DNA of 64,000 nt from Branchinecta lynchi (GCA_023053575.1 JAKZAP010000018.1:1736001-1800000), one strand, 5' to 3'. Positions 34,560 to 46,286 are shown, numbered from the stretch's first letter. Numbers and translations: made by a program. Notes: generated by a model from the sequence alone, not told the origin.

Positions 34560-36140
34560 TCATATGGCAATTCTTAGGCTGGGTCAGAGGATGAAAATAG
34601 AATTTGCCAATTCGTGGATTTGTTGTGATCACTTATAAGCATGACCCTTCAGATAAGAATGATCTTGTGCTCTTGGAAATCACGAGAATGTATTGTCTGG
34701 TAAAATTATTTTATTTTTGCAGTTGGCTGTGATGATGCGCACTTTAAATAATCAGCCAAAAGCAAAAAATACCATGAGCCCTTCAGGAGCATGAACATAT
34801 ATCGTTTGATCTAAAGTATTTTTTTTCACTTTCAGGTTAAGATGCACACTTTAAGAATGCTGGAAATTCAATTCTAAGTAAAAACCTTGTGGCACAAAGT
34901 CCATGGGCCGTCGGGGATCATGAAATGTATCATTTGGTCAAAAGTTTTTTTGGTTTTCACTTTGCCGTTAAGATGCGCACTGGGAGCTAAAAATTCATTT
35001 CACAGCACCATTAGGGCAAACGGGGTCATGGGCTCATGGATCACGAGAATGTATCTTTTGCTTAAAAGTATTTTATGTACTTTGCGGCTGAAGTGCGTAC
35101 TTTAAGGGAGGACAATTTCTAAGCCAATTTGTCAAGTCTCTAATTATCAAGTCAAGTTTCAAAGTCCTAGCACATCTAGAAGTACCTCAACTCGCGATCA
35201 CCGGAATTCCGGATTCCCCCCAAAGTATGCCTACCCGAATCCGGTCCTGTTCCGTCACTGGTGTATCAACGGCTTGTGCTTGTTCCTCCCACCAAGTCTC
35301 ATCCCGATCACTCCACTCAAAGCGTGTCACAGGATTTCCGATTATCCCCTCCAACCCCCCCCCCCCCCCTCATATTTATCGAATCAGGTCTGGACTTCGT
35401 TTGGGACATTTGACACGAGTACTTTCCAAATACCAAGTTTCATTAAGACCCTATCAGCAGTTCGAAAGTTGTACATGCCTCAAGATGCCGGATTCCCCAT
35501 CCCTCTACTCTCCCCCCCCCCCCCACCATGGTCGGACCGGGGAACTGACTAATTATAAGTCAATCTCATCAAGGCTCTAATGTCCAGGCCAATTTTTTTC
35601 ATCGTCCCAGCCCATCTGGAAGTACCTTAAAACGCGATCACCGGAACTCCGGACCCCCCCCCCCCCCCTCCAACTCCCCCCAAGCGCCCGAATCCAGTCC
35701 GGCTCTGTCACTGATGTATCTAGGGATTGTGCATGTTCTCCCCACCAAGTTTCATCCCAATCAGACCACTCTAAACCTGTTACAAGATTTCAGGTTCCCC
35801 ATCCGACCCTTCATCGGATCTGGTCTGGACTTGAGATGGGACATCTGAGAAACGAGGTCTTTTCCAAATATCATGTTTCGTTAAGATCCGATAACCCGTT
35901 CGAAAGTTATACTTGCCTCAAGATTCCGGATTCCACATCCCTCTAATCCCCCCACGGTGGTCGGATCGGGAAGTGACTATTTCTAAGTTAGTTTTGTCGG
36001 ATCCCTAATATGCCTGCCGAGTTTCATCTCCTAGCACTTCTGGAAGTACCCTAACTCGAGAACAGTCGACCAACAGACCGGCCGACCGAAAAGTGATAGG
36101 TATATGGCACTTGAGCGAAGCTGCAACTGCCATACAAACT
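34560..36140 (+). repeat. CCGGAATTCCGG-family tandem, longest copy
   Basis: Repeated modules alternate a GATGCGCACTTTAA stretch on the left with CATCTGGAAGTACC, ACTCGCGATCACCGGAA, C runs, CACCAAGTTTCATCCC and CCGTTCGAAAGTTATAC on the right. It closes with GGCCGACCGAAAAGTGAT and the TATGGCACTTG...AACTGCCATA hairpin. Several C tracts of 10-14 bases interrupt it. No protein-coding signal. Confidence 0.7.
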
Positions 36141-36340
36141 AATAACCGGCTCTGTCCGTCGCAAAAAGGAAATTGAAATACTAAAATTGAAACATAAAGA
36201 ACTAATAATGCCCCAAAGGCAACCGCACGCATTCAAAAGAGGTAAGTATGCTACCTCCAACTGAACCTCTCATGAATTTGCCTGAGGTGTACGACCCAAT
36301 CTAGACTTCATATAAGAACAGAAGTTTTCCCTCCATGTTT

Positions 36341-36638
36341 GAGCGGGTTCCACCATTCTAACACTAGTAATTATTAGTTACTAATTCCGTTCCAAGCTCA
36401 TGAAAAGCTACTACGCTGACCGTCCGGACCATTCCAACATTCTCGAAACAGTCACTAATAGTAACTATTTACTTCCCATGCTCGGGGAGCGTAGTAAGCG
36501 TGGTAACAAGGAATCTCTGTGATGTGATTGGCCGGATTACCCCGTGGAATGATATTTTCCGAAACTTAAAAATGTGTTCCAAGCCAAAATTCGTGACGTG
36601 ATTCGTAGTAACAGCGGTAAGTAGGATGGAACACACCC
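36341..36638. mobile_element. GAGCG-type MITE, 298 bp, TSD TTT
   Basis: The ends are GAGCGGGTTCCA and TGGAACACACCC, flanked by TTT (36338-36340 and 36639-36641). The oldest-looking copy, with diverged ends. Confidence 0.75.
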
Positions 36639-36719
36639 TTTATACAGTGCCGGCGGTGAAAAGACTGAAGGATGCGACTCGGATTACTGCTTACCTTCGA
36701 GTATAAGGTTTGAAGCCAA

Positions 36720-36850
36720 TTCATTACGGAAGAAATAGAAAACCATGATTTTTTTATTTTTTATTTTATATATTTATCCCTCGCACATCATCTTGCGAGG
36801 GATTACTAGCTGATCAAGAAAAAAAAATCGAAAATCACGGTTTTCTATTG
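36720..36850. mobile_element. Short foldback (internal deletion form)
   Basis: GAAATAGAAAACCATGATTT on the left and AAAATCACGGTTTTCTATTG on the right face each other around ATCCCTCGCACATCATC. This is the outer arm pair of the family at 26755-27336 with almost nothing between. Confidence 0.65.
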
Positions 36851-37664
36851 CTTACCTTCGTGTACAAGGCTCATCTTGCTTATCGTATGAGATCTTCCTG
36901 GCAAGGAAAATTTTATTTAAGACTGACACGATTGTCTAATTATCCGGATATCACGGCACGTAGTTCCAAGATCGACTAGATAAACGTCAAAAACTAGTTG
37001 TCAGTGTGAGGGTCTATCGTTTATCCTTTATAGAGAAAAAATAACTAAAAATAACCCTCCTTTTCAAGAGGAAAATTGATACGTTTAAAAAAAAATTAAA
37101 AAATTTCGACCATTTCCTTGCCCAAGGTTATGACCAGATTCCGGCCGTACTATAAATCTGAGCCAAGAATCAAAAGAGATTTTTTGAATCGATACGTCTT
37201 TTTACCCTTATGTTGATCCTCGTTTTCTTATCGCTCTTTTTTCTGTCCCTATTTCTTAACCCTCACATCCATGCCTAACTTATGAGATACCATTCCAGAC
37301 TGACCTGTCTACCAAGTTCCATGAAAGTTAGAATCATTCGAAAGTTAACCAGACAGACAGATTTTTTTTTTACACTCTGGCTTGGGGAGACCAATAAGTG
37401 AATGTAAAATGTAAGTAATGCAGTCTGGTTTCCTAATACATCTTAGGTCAGCCAACGCTAAAAGAAATTAACGAAGTTCAATACGCGAATCTTTTAATCC
37501 TAAGGAATAAGGTGAGGAATTTTTTTAATAAAGCTTCATAAGCCCTCCCAACCCACAATCTGTAACATACCCTTTTTTCAGTGGTAAGTTAGTTAAGATG
37601 ATAAGAATCAAATCTTGTATATTTTTGTTTTCTTTCGTAGTATTGCAATGTTGTTGAATGGGTA
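36851..37664. other. No gene recognised
   Basis: AT-rich, no supported feature. Confidence 0.4.
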
Positions 37665-38060
37665 AACTGATTAAAGGACCTGTCTTACCTATAATACTTA
37701 CGCAACCTACATCCATAATCACTCCATTTATTTCTAAACCCGGAGACCCAATTTCGTACAGTACATTTTAACCCCTCTAACAAAAGCACGTTGATTAACT
37801 CACTTGCCGTGTTTTGCTACCTTCGATGTGTGTCACGCTGTCGGGGGTTGTCTGCGAGAAGTTTTTCCATCAATAAAACCGATTATGTAAATTGTTTCCC
37901 TGTTTTCGCTACAAGTCAACGGATCTTGGAAAAGGCTTAAAGCAGCCAAAACCCGGGGTTATTTACTGAAAGCACAGCCTAGTTTTAAAGTATTGAAATA
38001 TTTTAGAATTAAGTTCAATTAAGTTGAAGAGTAAATAGCGCTTGGGGTTCTCCACGGTAT
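37665..38060 (+). mobile_element. AGGACCT repeat copy, possible TTAA-type MITE
   Basis: It starts at TTAAAGGACCTGTCTTACC and continues through TCACTCCAT, AACAAAAGCACGTTGATT, GTTGTCTGCGAGAAGTTTTT and CAGCCAAAACCCGGGG to AAGAGTAAATAGCGCTTGGG. Other copies: 41286-41720, 50850-51225 and, inverted, 27591-27830. Confidence 0.6.
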
Positions 38061-39160
38061 AGGTTTTTGTTTATATATTTCATTTCGTTTCACATAAAAG
38101 TAATCCTTTTATTTCATTTCCAGTAGAAGTTCCTCTTGATGGTCTATCGGGCTATCATATGTTTGGGATGGCAGCCATGTTCTTGTAGCCTATAGGCGTA
38201 TTCTCGCCTTTCCCCGAGGACTCCTCGGAGAATCGAAGGGAACGGCGAGAATAGAGGGAGTCACTCCACGAGGACTCCGCCTAGGAAAACAACGAGAACA
38301 CGGGGAGTGCTTCTAAAATGGATATGCAGTTGACGATGCTAGTCTGGATCCACTTTATTTTTGGTTTTGTTTATTTTGATTATATTTAATAAACTTTACA
38401 TTGCACCAACACCAGCAAAAATTCATTCCCCTCCAAATCTGAAAGGGAGTCCTTTTTGATGATGGTGATGATAATCGGAAGATTCCCCTTCCGTGGGGGC
38501 TTACTGAAAAGAGTTACTCGGAATTTAGACGACCAAAAGATTCAAAGATGGAGAACTTCGGTACGTCAGTCCGAAACTCCGGAGTTTTACCACCAGACTT
38601 CGATAAGAATACTGCTGACGGACCGAGGACAAGACGTCGAGAAAAGACAAAGAGTTATCAACTAATATCTTCTTACCCGGCGACAAGTACGCAACCTTAC
38701 ATCATGTCATTCGTCCCGTATTTTAATGATTATTTTAACAGAGCAACGCGAAATGAAGAATTCTGATGTGTTTTACATACTATAATATACTACAAAGCAA
38801 GAGAAAAGGCTTTCGCCTCTAAATAACTCTAAGAAATTTTGAATAGTCGAACTGATCAGAGTTAAAAATCTCATCAACAATAATACAAAGCATTATGGAA
38901 CAGAATAGAATAACTAGCAGCTAGAATAATAAGCAGCTGTCACAGCATTACCGCCGAATTTGGCCTTTTCATCATACAAAAAAAAGATAAATAACATAAA
39001 ACTAAAAAACTAAAAAGGACTAACTAATCGGTTATTGTACAACTCAGCAAATGCTGGAACAAAATTTATCTTAGTTAGACAAATTTGCGTTGTAATATTT
39101 AGTGTAGTTTTATTTATGTATGACTCGTGTACTTATTTATTGACATGCCTCCGCTAGCTA
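38061..39160. other. No gene recognised; local palindrome
   Basis: CCCCGAGGACTCCTCGG and related GAGGACTCC words make a local palindrome near 38205-38285. No gene signal. Confidence 0.4.
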
Positions 39161-39202
39161 ACGCTATTTGGTCAAATAAAGCATTCATTCATTCATTCAT
39201 GA
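39100..39202 (+). mobile_element. LINE 3' end with (ATTC)n tail
   Basis: TTGGTCAAATAAAGC is followed by four CATTCATT units. No RT sequence. A similar tail lies at 60352-60402. Confidence 0.5.
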
Positions 39203-39851
39203 GGTCAAGGAGGTGACTTGGCCTGAATTTTATTTCAAGCTGAATTTACTTCCAAACTTTTTTTTAAGTGTGGATCCAGAGCTCTTTGTGTAAGGTAGAT
39301 TTAGAGTTTTGGATGGACACAGGACCGGTTCAGACCTCAGGTCGAACGGAAAGACATGACAGTAGAAGATAGATCTCAGATAAACTGGAAAGACTCGACG
39401 GTAGAAGACTTCTGGCCTGTATGAAGCCCGGTTCCGCGCGCTGCTCACTCCGACAGAACACTCCGAAGAAATCCATCAGTACGAAACTCGCCAGCGGGCA
39501 GGCTTCGAACTAGTGAAATGTAATACGGAGCGTTACCGTCGCTCGGCACTGCCTTTCAAGGCTAGAACAATTGTTTAGTGCTTATTTATGTTCTTTTTTT
39601 TTTGTACAACCCTGTCAGTGTCTCACAACCGGTCTCTCTCGCAGGCAAAACTGCCCACCTTGCAAAGCTGGCGAAGACGAAAGTATGAACCATTTTCTTA
39701 ACCGATGATAGGAACTGCCGGAATTAAGGGGATCGATTTTAAAGGGCAACGTCAAGTTTTCCCGACAATCGAAACCTTGATATCACCATGGAACGGGTTA
39801 TAATCATTATATGTGCTTACGTTGAGTTAGTAGAAAAAAAGCAAAAGGTAT

Positions 39852-39925
39852 GTGTGCCGGGAGTAGGAATCGAACGCACGACCTCTTGACTACTAGCCCG
39901 ATACTACGCTAGAGCTAACAGCGTA
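39852..39925 (-). ncRNA. tRNA-derived sequence (pseudo-tRNA or SINE head)
   Basis: Read on the minus strand there is an A-box-like TTAGCTCTAGCGTAG with a plausible D stem (AGCTC/GGGCT), and a B-box-like CGTTCGATTCC about 40 bases later. The acceptor arms do not pair, so it is not an intact tRNA. It could be the head of a tRNA-derived SINE. Confidence 0.4.
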
Positions 39926-39949
39926 GTGAGGCTCCATAGCCAATTGGAA

Positions 39950-40028
39950 GTATTAGTATTTTGGTTGTGTTCAGTTCTGTTTTGTGTACGGCCTATGGGC
40001 TTGGAAAAAGAATTATTATTATTGTTAT
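39950..40028 (+). mobile_element. LINE tail with (ATT)n microsatellite
   Basis: GTGTACGGCCTATGGGCTTGG matches the shared LINE 3' motif and is followed by AATTATTATTATTG. Confidence 0.5.
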
Positions 40029-40030
40029 TA

Positions 40031-40199
40031 CACTGTAAAAAGTTTCTCCGAGTAAGGATTAAAGTTAGCTGCAGTATTTGCTACTGGGGTTAATCTTATC
40101 TCTACTGAAATAAGAGTAATCCGAATTAGAGATAAGATTATCTTTTATAGAGACAAGATTAATCCAGTAGCAAATACTGTGAGATTTTTGTTTAAAGTG
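40031..40199. mobile_element. TA-flanked MITE, 169 bp, next to a golgin exon
   Basis: The ends are CACTGTAAAAAGTTTCTCC and, in reverse complement, CACTTTAAACAAAAATCTC, with TA on each side (40029-40030 and 40200-40201), as for Tc1/mariner-type elements. The interior has facing copies of GCAGTATTTGCTACTGG. It lies in the intron 50 bases from the donor of the 40249-40443 exon. Confidence 0.75.
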
Positions 40200-40248
40200 T
40201 AGGCTAGTCTTCAGATTTTGAGGAAGTAAATGAAAAAAAATCACTTAC

Positions 40249-40443
40249 CTCTCCCTGGCCGCGCACTGCAAGAGATGTATCGATCGGAATGTCCGTCCGG
40301 AGTTCGGTGTCCTCGCCCCTCCTTGAGTTCTGCGATCTTGACGCCATCTGTTTTAGATCCAACTGCGACTGTAGTGACTCCAACTGGCGCTTAAGAGAAA
40401 CTTCGATCCCAAAGTGCTCTGCACGCATTGAAGAAACGCGCTC
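40249..40443 (-). CDS. GCC2: Golgin exon 4 of 4 seen (GCC2-like)
   Basis: This minus-strand exon has acceptor TTTCAG at 40444-40449 and donor GTAAGT at 40248-40243. It is 195 bases long, phase 0 on both sides, and encodes 65 residues. It begins ERVSSMRAEHFG, continues with coiled-coil heptads (VSLKRQLESLQSQLDLKQ) and ends ELRTDIPIDTSLAVRGQGE. From memory of the family, vertebrate GCC2 has the same order here: coiled coil, polar Ser/Arg linker, a T-D-[IL]-P stretch, then a Glu/Gly-rich linker before the GRIP-binding region. GCC2 tethers vesicles at the trans-Golgi. The phase matches the exon at 51267-51471. The GRIP-domain exon expected next was not found further left. The family call is recognition by motif order, not an alignment. 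Confidence 0.68.
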
Positions 40444-40499
40444 CTGAAATTACACACAACCCGTTATCAAATATATAATTATAATTTAAATTTCTTTTC

Positions 40500-40954
40500 A
40501 GTACCGAGAAATGTATAGAGGCGAAAGCCTTGTTATTGCAATAATATTATTAAAGGCGGCAACATGACGGAATTTTGTTTTCTCGTCACGCTAAATCTGC
40601 AAAAAAACATAAAATTTAACAATGGTCATACAGATACTTAGGCCCAACAACAAATTCTTAGGGAAACTGAACCTGGGTACGACTGCACGGAAGAAGCCAC
40701 GACACTCGTTTCTAACCCGCGTTAAGTGGTACCCCGATGAACAATTTAATGCCCATGTCAGAGCTGGTGGACTCGAACTCTGGACTCGTCTCGAGACGCC
40801 TTTTTCAAGGAGTGGGACTCGTCTTTCACGGAGCTGTCCCTCCGCCCGAGCTGTGGACACGGACTCAGGACTCGTCTCGACACGGTCTCGAGACGTCTCT
40901 TCAAAGATTCGTCCTTGTCTTGGACTCCGATTTGCTGGACTCGCAGTAGCTCTG
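40500..40954. other. No gene recognised
   Basis: Overlapping open frames on both strands (40622-40978 plus, 40591-41001 minus) come from a relatively GC-rich stretch with CTCGTCTCGAGACG-type internal repeats. No domain recognised. Confidence 0.4.
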
Positions 40955-41170
40955 GCGTTTGTAGTTACGAAAACGTAGCATGCACTGACATGCAGTAGCA
41001 CAGAATACTTTAATTTAATGTGCCTAACACTGGGCTAATGTTAAGTAGTAGTTTTCGATAGCATCCCGCCTTGCTCCAGTAGCATCCAGTCTTGCTATAG
41101 TAGCATGTAGTAGCATCAGTTGTTACTGCATGCAACTTTTTAGTACAACTTCATACTACTATTTTGAGAT
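40955..41170. mobile_element. AGTAGTACGAAAA-family foldback, second copy
   Basis: GTAGTTACGAAAACGTAGCATGC on the left and GCATGCAACTTTTTAGTAC on the right face each other. The interior words AGTAGCATCCAGTCTTGCTA match 28675-28935. Confidence 0.6.
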
Positions 41171-41285
41171 AATTTGTCAGTGGTACAATCATCTGTAATT
41201 TCGGTACAGGCGTAGCCGCTGTGCGAGGGGGCCGAGCTCTTTCAGTTGATAACAAGGGAACTATATCGCGGAAGATTGGATGTTC

Positions 41286-41720
41286 CAGGAGCGATTTCCA
41301 AAATTTTAAAAGATCTGTCTTACCTATGATACAAACGCAACCTACTTCCATAATCACTCCATATATTTCTAAACCAGGAGACCCCAATTTCGTAGGTTGC
41401 ATTCTAACCCCTCTAACAAAACCACGCTGATTTTCTCACTTTGCCGTGTTTTGCTACCGCTATCGACGGTTGTCTGCGAAAAGTTTTTCCATCAGAAAAA
41501 CCGGTTATGTAAATTGTTTCTCTGTTTTCGCTATCAGTCAACGGGTCTCGGAAAAGGCTTAAAACAGCCAAAACTACGGGTTATGTGTTGAAAGCACAAC
41601 CTAATTTTAAAGTATTCACATATTTTAAAATACTGCACGTTGAAGAGTAAATAGTTTGTAATAGTGATGTAATGGTGTAATAATGTGTAATAGAGTAATA
41701 GTGCGAGAGGTCCTTTAAGG
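41286..41720 (+). mobile_element. AGGACCT repeat copy with short internal TAATAGTG tandem
   Basis: It follows the same order of anchors as 37665-38060. The right end reads GTGCGAGAGGTCCTTTAA, complementary to TTAAAGGACCTCTC at the left of the copy at 50850. That gives inverted ends of about 14 bases with TTAA outside. A TAATGTGTAATAG mini-tandem lies just before the right end. Confidence 0.6.
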
Positions 41721-42050
41721 AAAAACTATTAAAGAAACCATCAATCTTGCCACTCGAAACCTCGCTAAAACGATACCGATCGCTAATGCTTTACTTGCTT
41801 CTAATGTCACACATCTAAGTCGGTTTCATCTTTCTAAACTCTACAAAAGTCTAACTGTGTCCCATCTGACAGATAGATATGATAGATGATAGATAAATCT
41901 TTTTACTCGCCAAAAACTGATCGTGGCTCACGCCAAATTTGTTCGGTATAGTCATGGATATAAATGAGCACACAACTAATAGGCCTACGCATATACGGCT
42001 ACAACGGCCATAAAAAAGAGATAAACTAGCAGCTCAGCTTATGCTTCGTT
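41721..42050. other. No gene recognised
   Basis: Unassigned. CATCAATCTTGCCACTCG and TCACACATCTAAGTCGG may be LINE remnants, but no frame survives. Confidence 0.35.
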
Positions 42051-43560
42051 CTACATCTTTAAAAATGAAGGGACAAAACTCTTTGCAAACCTCTGGTGGC
42101 CACATTTAATTGGCTGCAACTTTTCAACCGTAGTAGCTACCTTGCGAGGGAGCCTTTTTGACAGCTTTTCAGAAGGAACAATATTTGTGTGAATCGGGTG
42201 GTTCAGAGATTTGACACCAAACTCCATGCAGAGTTTCAGCCTTCGTTCATGTAAGGAGGTGATTTCGAATTTATGTAATAACTCTTCATAGGACCTCTCG
42301 GCCACCTTTGACGCTATGAGTAGAGCTCTTTTTTGAATCTTCTCAATTCTGGCGGACCGTTAGGCCAAAATGCCAAACAGGGGCTCCTGTTCTAAATTCG
42401 GTCGGATAAATGAAATGTATATCCGGAACAAGTGTTTAGTGGGGGCCCCATGCCTGGACATGAGCTTAAAGTTCAATGGGCACATCAAACTACCCCAATC
42501 CCACTCTGTAACAACCTAGGAACAATGGTTACGCCCTAGCTCAGCAGCTTTTTCAACAGTTTCCTCTCTGTGATATTAGAAAGCGTAATTTTTTGGGCCA
42601 GTACATGCAGGATTTACTAGCTTGGACATAGATAAAAGTGATGTTTCTTATAATACTTAGTAGATCTTTATTTTATGCATAAATCAGCTTATATAAGTCA
42701 GATTTGAATAGTTTATTTGTTTTTGAATGATTTTTGTAGCTATATTATTTTTTATAAGCTTATTGCATATTCTGGTACATTTTATAAAGCAAGTTAATCA
42801 AGCTTCACAACACTATTCCACAAAGAAAAACTTGAAATAGGCAGTTTAAGCCATGGAACTTCTGATGAAACACTAGAACAATTAGGTAAACTGCATCTGC
42901 GGCTTGACTTCGGTGACATCAAATATATCCTTCCTATCAAGCATTGCTGGGAGTTTTTGAATTTCCTGCCACGATATCCCAGCTCCTAAGATTTGGATCG
43001 CCGAAATGCCAGAGAGGTAAAGACAAGGGATAACAAGAAAACGGCCGATTTCCGTAGCGCCTTCTAAAGGAAGTCGGAAATGTTTATTTGTGAAGCATTT
43101 AATACAAAGTAAAGCATTAGAAGTGTCCATTGTGCTTTAAGCATCTGAAGTCCGGCATTCCCTCGCTTTATCATGATGGTCGTCTGTGCTTCCCATTTTA
43201 AATCTTGAGTTAAGATTATCCCTAGGAGTTTAATTTTTTTCCACTTTCAAGGAATCTGAAATTTCAGGTAACAAAATAGGGTTGAAAGATTTAAAAAAAA
43301 AATTTGTCATAGTGCACGATTTACTATCATTCACAGTCATATTAGATTTCAAATCTTGCATTTTTACTTTACTCACATCTTGAACTTGACTCGAATCCTC
43401 TCTACAACAAACTTCAACAATTGTAGGATCATCGACATACTTCCAACGATTTTCAAAATCATCAGCTATATCATTAGTCATAACTAAAAATAAAATTGGG
43501 ACACACCACGAAGTACCGCTTCGGGTTCAAAGTAAACGTTACGATACTTTGAAATCTGGG
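42051..43560 (-). pseudogene. Decayed LINE on minus strand (RT catalytic region to C-terminus)
   Basis: Read on the minus strand, one open stretch (43481-43230) contains the catalytic motif as KYVDDPTIVEVC (YVDD at 43439-43428) followed by SNMTVNDSKSCTM, the normal spacing of RT motifs C and D in CR1/L2-like elements. A later stretch (42305-42051) holds SYEELLHKFEITSLHERRLKL and KSFVPSFLKM, which match the typical C-terminal end of such ORFs (two Leu/Arg-rich words followed by a positively charged end). The pieces between are in different frames with stops, so this is an old pseudogene. Confidence 0.7.
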
Positions 43561-43866
43561 ATCTACCTGTTATTCGCATTTCGCAATTTCTTTCTGCTTC
43601 TAATAAGAAAAATATTCACCGGATCTATTTTAAGTTTGCCAAGTATCTGCTGCATTTGCCCCCTTAGACCAAAAATTAACTTTTGGCTCAGAATTTTTAA
43701 CTGGTCCTGCCTGCAAAGGTTACTGATAAAAGAGTGGAAGATTTCAAATCTTCCACTAGTAAACTGAACCTACAGTGGCCTTCCCTCTTGGTGTAATCTA
43801 TAGTTATGTTTTTGCTGTGTTCAGTGATATAGGTACAGCAATGCGCACCTACGTTTAAAAAAAAAA

Positions 43867-44340
43867 ATGAGTCTCTCCAGCAAGAAAATATTGCAGTCCA
43901 TTGCGGAGTACCTCAAGGTGGGGCGTTGTGCTTATATTTTCAACATGTGTATTGCTGGGATTTCTGCCAAGATCTCTCGGACCTATTTTATGGGATTAAC
44001 TCAACTTTCCTACGTTGCAAACGCAGATGATATTCTCCTTATCTGTAGATGCAAATCTTCCCTCTCTTGTACAGTTCAAAGGACTAAAAAAGGTTTGCTT
44101 GACATTGGACTTACTTTTAACCGTGATAAATGCTAGTATATTTGTTTTAAGAGCACTCTGCCAAATTCTCTTCTTAAAATCAAAAATACATCCATTATCT
44201 CTGTGGCAAACTTTCGCTGGCTTGGTTTAACAGTTTGCAAAAATACTTTGTCCTTTCGTCAGTCTGCAGTATCTGAAGCTTAAGTAAAAAGATTAAAATT
44301 GGATATTCTAGATTGTGCCAAACCGGTCGAAGTCTAACCG
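43867..44340 (+). pseudogene. RT fragment with mutated catalytic motif
   Basis: The frame reads ILQSIAEYLKVGRCAYIFNM, then SYVANADDILLICRCKSSL, then DIGLTFNRDKC. It looks like RT motifs B (damaged), C and D, with YADD changed to NADD. After a stop it continues in another frame with NFRWLGLTVCKNTLSF, the motif-E region. Polymerase activity is not expected. This is a third LINE type in the region. Confidence 0.7.
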
Positions 44341-45356
44341 AAAGGCTTCGGTTTTCTTTGTGTTCATTTTTTTGCGATCACTCTGTACTCTATCATTCTG
44401 GCTTCTATTCTATTGAAAAAGAGTGACATACGTAAACATGTTACTACAAATATACCTGCTTTATTTGCCTATATCGTATCGAAACCGGAGAATAATCCGA
44501 AAATACAAAGCTTCCGATATAACGGCAAAACTCCAGGAGCTTCATAAAAATTAATCTGGACAATCATATGAAAGGCTTACTTCATATCACGGGCTCATCC
44601 GTTTGTTCTGTTAATTTTTGTGTTTATTTTGTTGTACTAGTGTTTCTTCAATCGTTTATTTGTTTCTTTCTCTTCTTTACTCCAATATCTTCACATTGTT
44701 TTTGTGCAGTGGGTTACAAATAAATTATAATTATTATTATTAGTGTAAAATTTCGTTACGTGCGTTGTCTTCTTTCTTGTTACTGTTTTTATTTTTTGTA
44801 CTCCGTCAATAGGGCTATACGCCCTCCAATGTTTCTCTTGATGGGTTATAAATAAATTGATTGATGGATTGATCGATTGAGCGGGAAATCCTGCTGCAGT
44901 TGCACGTAAGGGACACTTGCTGTTATACTTAGTAATAGTAACAGTAATATAATGCAACAGAATTTTGGCCTCTAAATAACTCTGAGAAACTGGGAGTAAT
45001 AAAGAGTTAAAAACCCTATTTATGCAGCACTTGTAGTAATAATAATAATAATGTTCTTCATTTCCTTAATAGCTTGTATTCTACCTGCTAGCATCGAATC
45101 GTTGGATCGATATTAACTCATTCACGCAATAACACATGATACAGCTACATAAATAGACATATCATCTATACGTAGAGCTTACGAATATCAACTTAACTGG
45201 AATTGAAATACTGGTCGAAATATGGTGCAAAAAGTGAGTACGTAATTTATTAACCCAAAAAATTCACAAGGGAATGGTACGGAATAAAACATAAAAATGA
45301 AAAAAAAAAAAAAAAAGATTTCAGAAAAAGATCAGTCGAGTTTATGGGTGGTCTTA
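44341..45356. other. LINE-like tails and microsatellites, no gene
   Basis: GTTACAAATAAATTATAATT(ATT)n at about 44713-44742 and GGTTATAAATAAATTGATTG(ATGG/ATCG) at 44845-44880 look like LINE 3' ends. (AAT)n occurs at 45034-45052 and an A run at 45300-45316. Confidence 0.45.
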
Positions 45357-45659
45357 CTAGGCTTCCCTGTCTTTGTCGCGTCTTGGGCCTGCTACTTGGT
45401 AGGATCCCAAAATCAGGTAAAATGGCACGAGCGCAAGTGATGTCAGATATTTGCTCCCAAACACTATTGCCAGCTGATGCCGTCTTTCAGTAAGGGTTGG
45501 CAGGTCAAGCTTGACCAGCCATCCTCGTATGAAAGGTAACCCGGGCCGAGTATAATCATAAATCCCTTTTTCTGGATGGCTTCGAGGAAACTTGAAATTA
45601 TTCAATTCTTTTTCAAGTTTTTCACTGGAAACTATTGATCGATTCAGCATTAATGGCAT
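45357..45659 (-). pseudogene. LINE ORF C-terminal fragment
   Basis: A minus-strand frame contains LVKLDLPTLTERRHQLAIVF and GSKYL, the Leu-Arg-Arg pattern seen at the C-terminal end of CR1-like ORFs (compare KLDIPKLSVRRHTLSNNF at 47480-47535). No RT core. Confidence 0.6.
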
Positions 45660-45780
45660 CTTTGGAAGGCTGTTCGAAGGAAGAACAGTTCTGTTACCAA
45701 AGTTCCACTTGTACCTTCCAAAGTGGAACTGTGATTTTGTGATTTCACAGTTGTGGAACTGTGATTTTGCAACTTGAACG

Positions 45781-46286
45781 CATGCCCCTTCCCACGACGT
45801 TTAATGCTGAATATTCTTAAATCGATAACTTCAAAATAATTTGAATGTATCATTTCCTCAAAATAGTAACTTGCTAACAGAAAGACCCAGGGGGTATAAC
45901 CCCTCGTTACTGCGGCGCAAAAAGTGGATTACAGGCGTACAGACTCAAATAAAACGGGAAGATTCTGGGAAATTCTGAGGGTAAATAATTAATTATCCCA
46001 GTTTCGACTGAATATCTGCTAAACTATTAAAGAATCGGAAGAAAAGTGTGTCATAGCTTTTGAGACCGCCTTTGAGCAGCGCTCAGTGTTTGTTTCAAGC
46101 CTTAATATCATATGGTTCTCAGCTTATAGGTGAGAAATCATGCATGACTCGAAAAAAGAAAATTCAAATTTCAGAATTTTTGACAGAAACTTGAAAAAAT
46201 CTAAAGAAAAAGTTCGTGGTAGCCCTTGAGACCACCTTTGAGAACGGCTTAGTGTTTGTTTCAAGCCCTGATATCATGTAGTTCTT
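45781..46286. mobile_element. Left arm of a large foldback element
   Basis: This is the reverse complement of about 48025-48526, with anchors CCCCTTCCCACGACGTTTAA, AGACCCAGGGGGTATAACCC, GTGGATTACAGGCGTACAGA and CAAGCCCTGATATCATG. Together with the right arm it gives an element of ~1.2 kb after removing the LINE inserted between. The arms are ~500 bases each. No coding capacity. Confidence 0.85.

Noticed and set aside
40591..41001. 136-codon minus frame with an overlapping 118-codon plus frame
   Set aside because: GC-rich intron sequence with internal CTCGAGACG repeats, no domain, and no splice partners.
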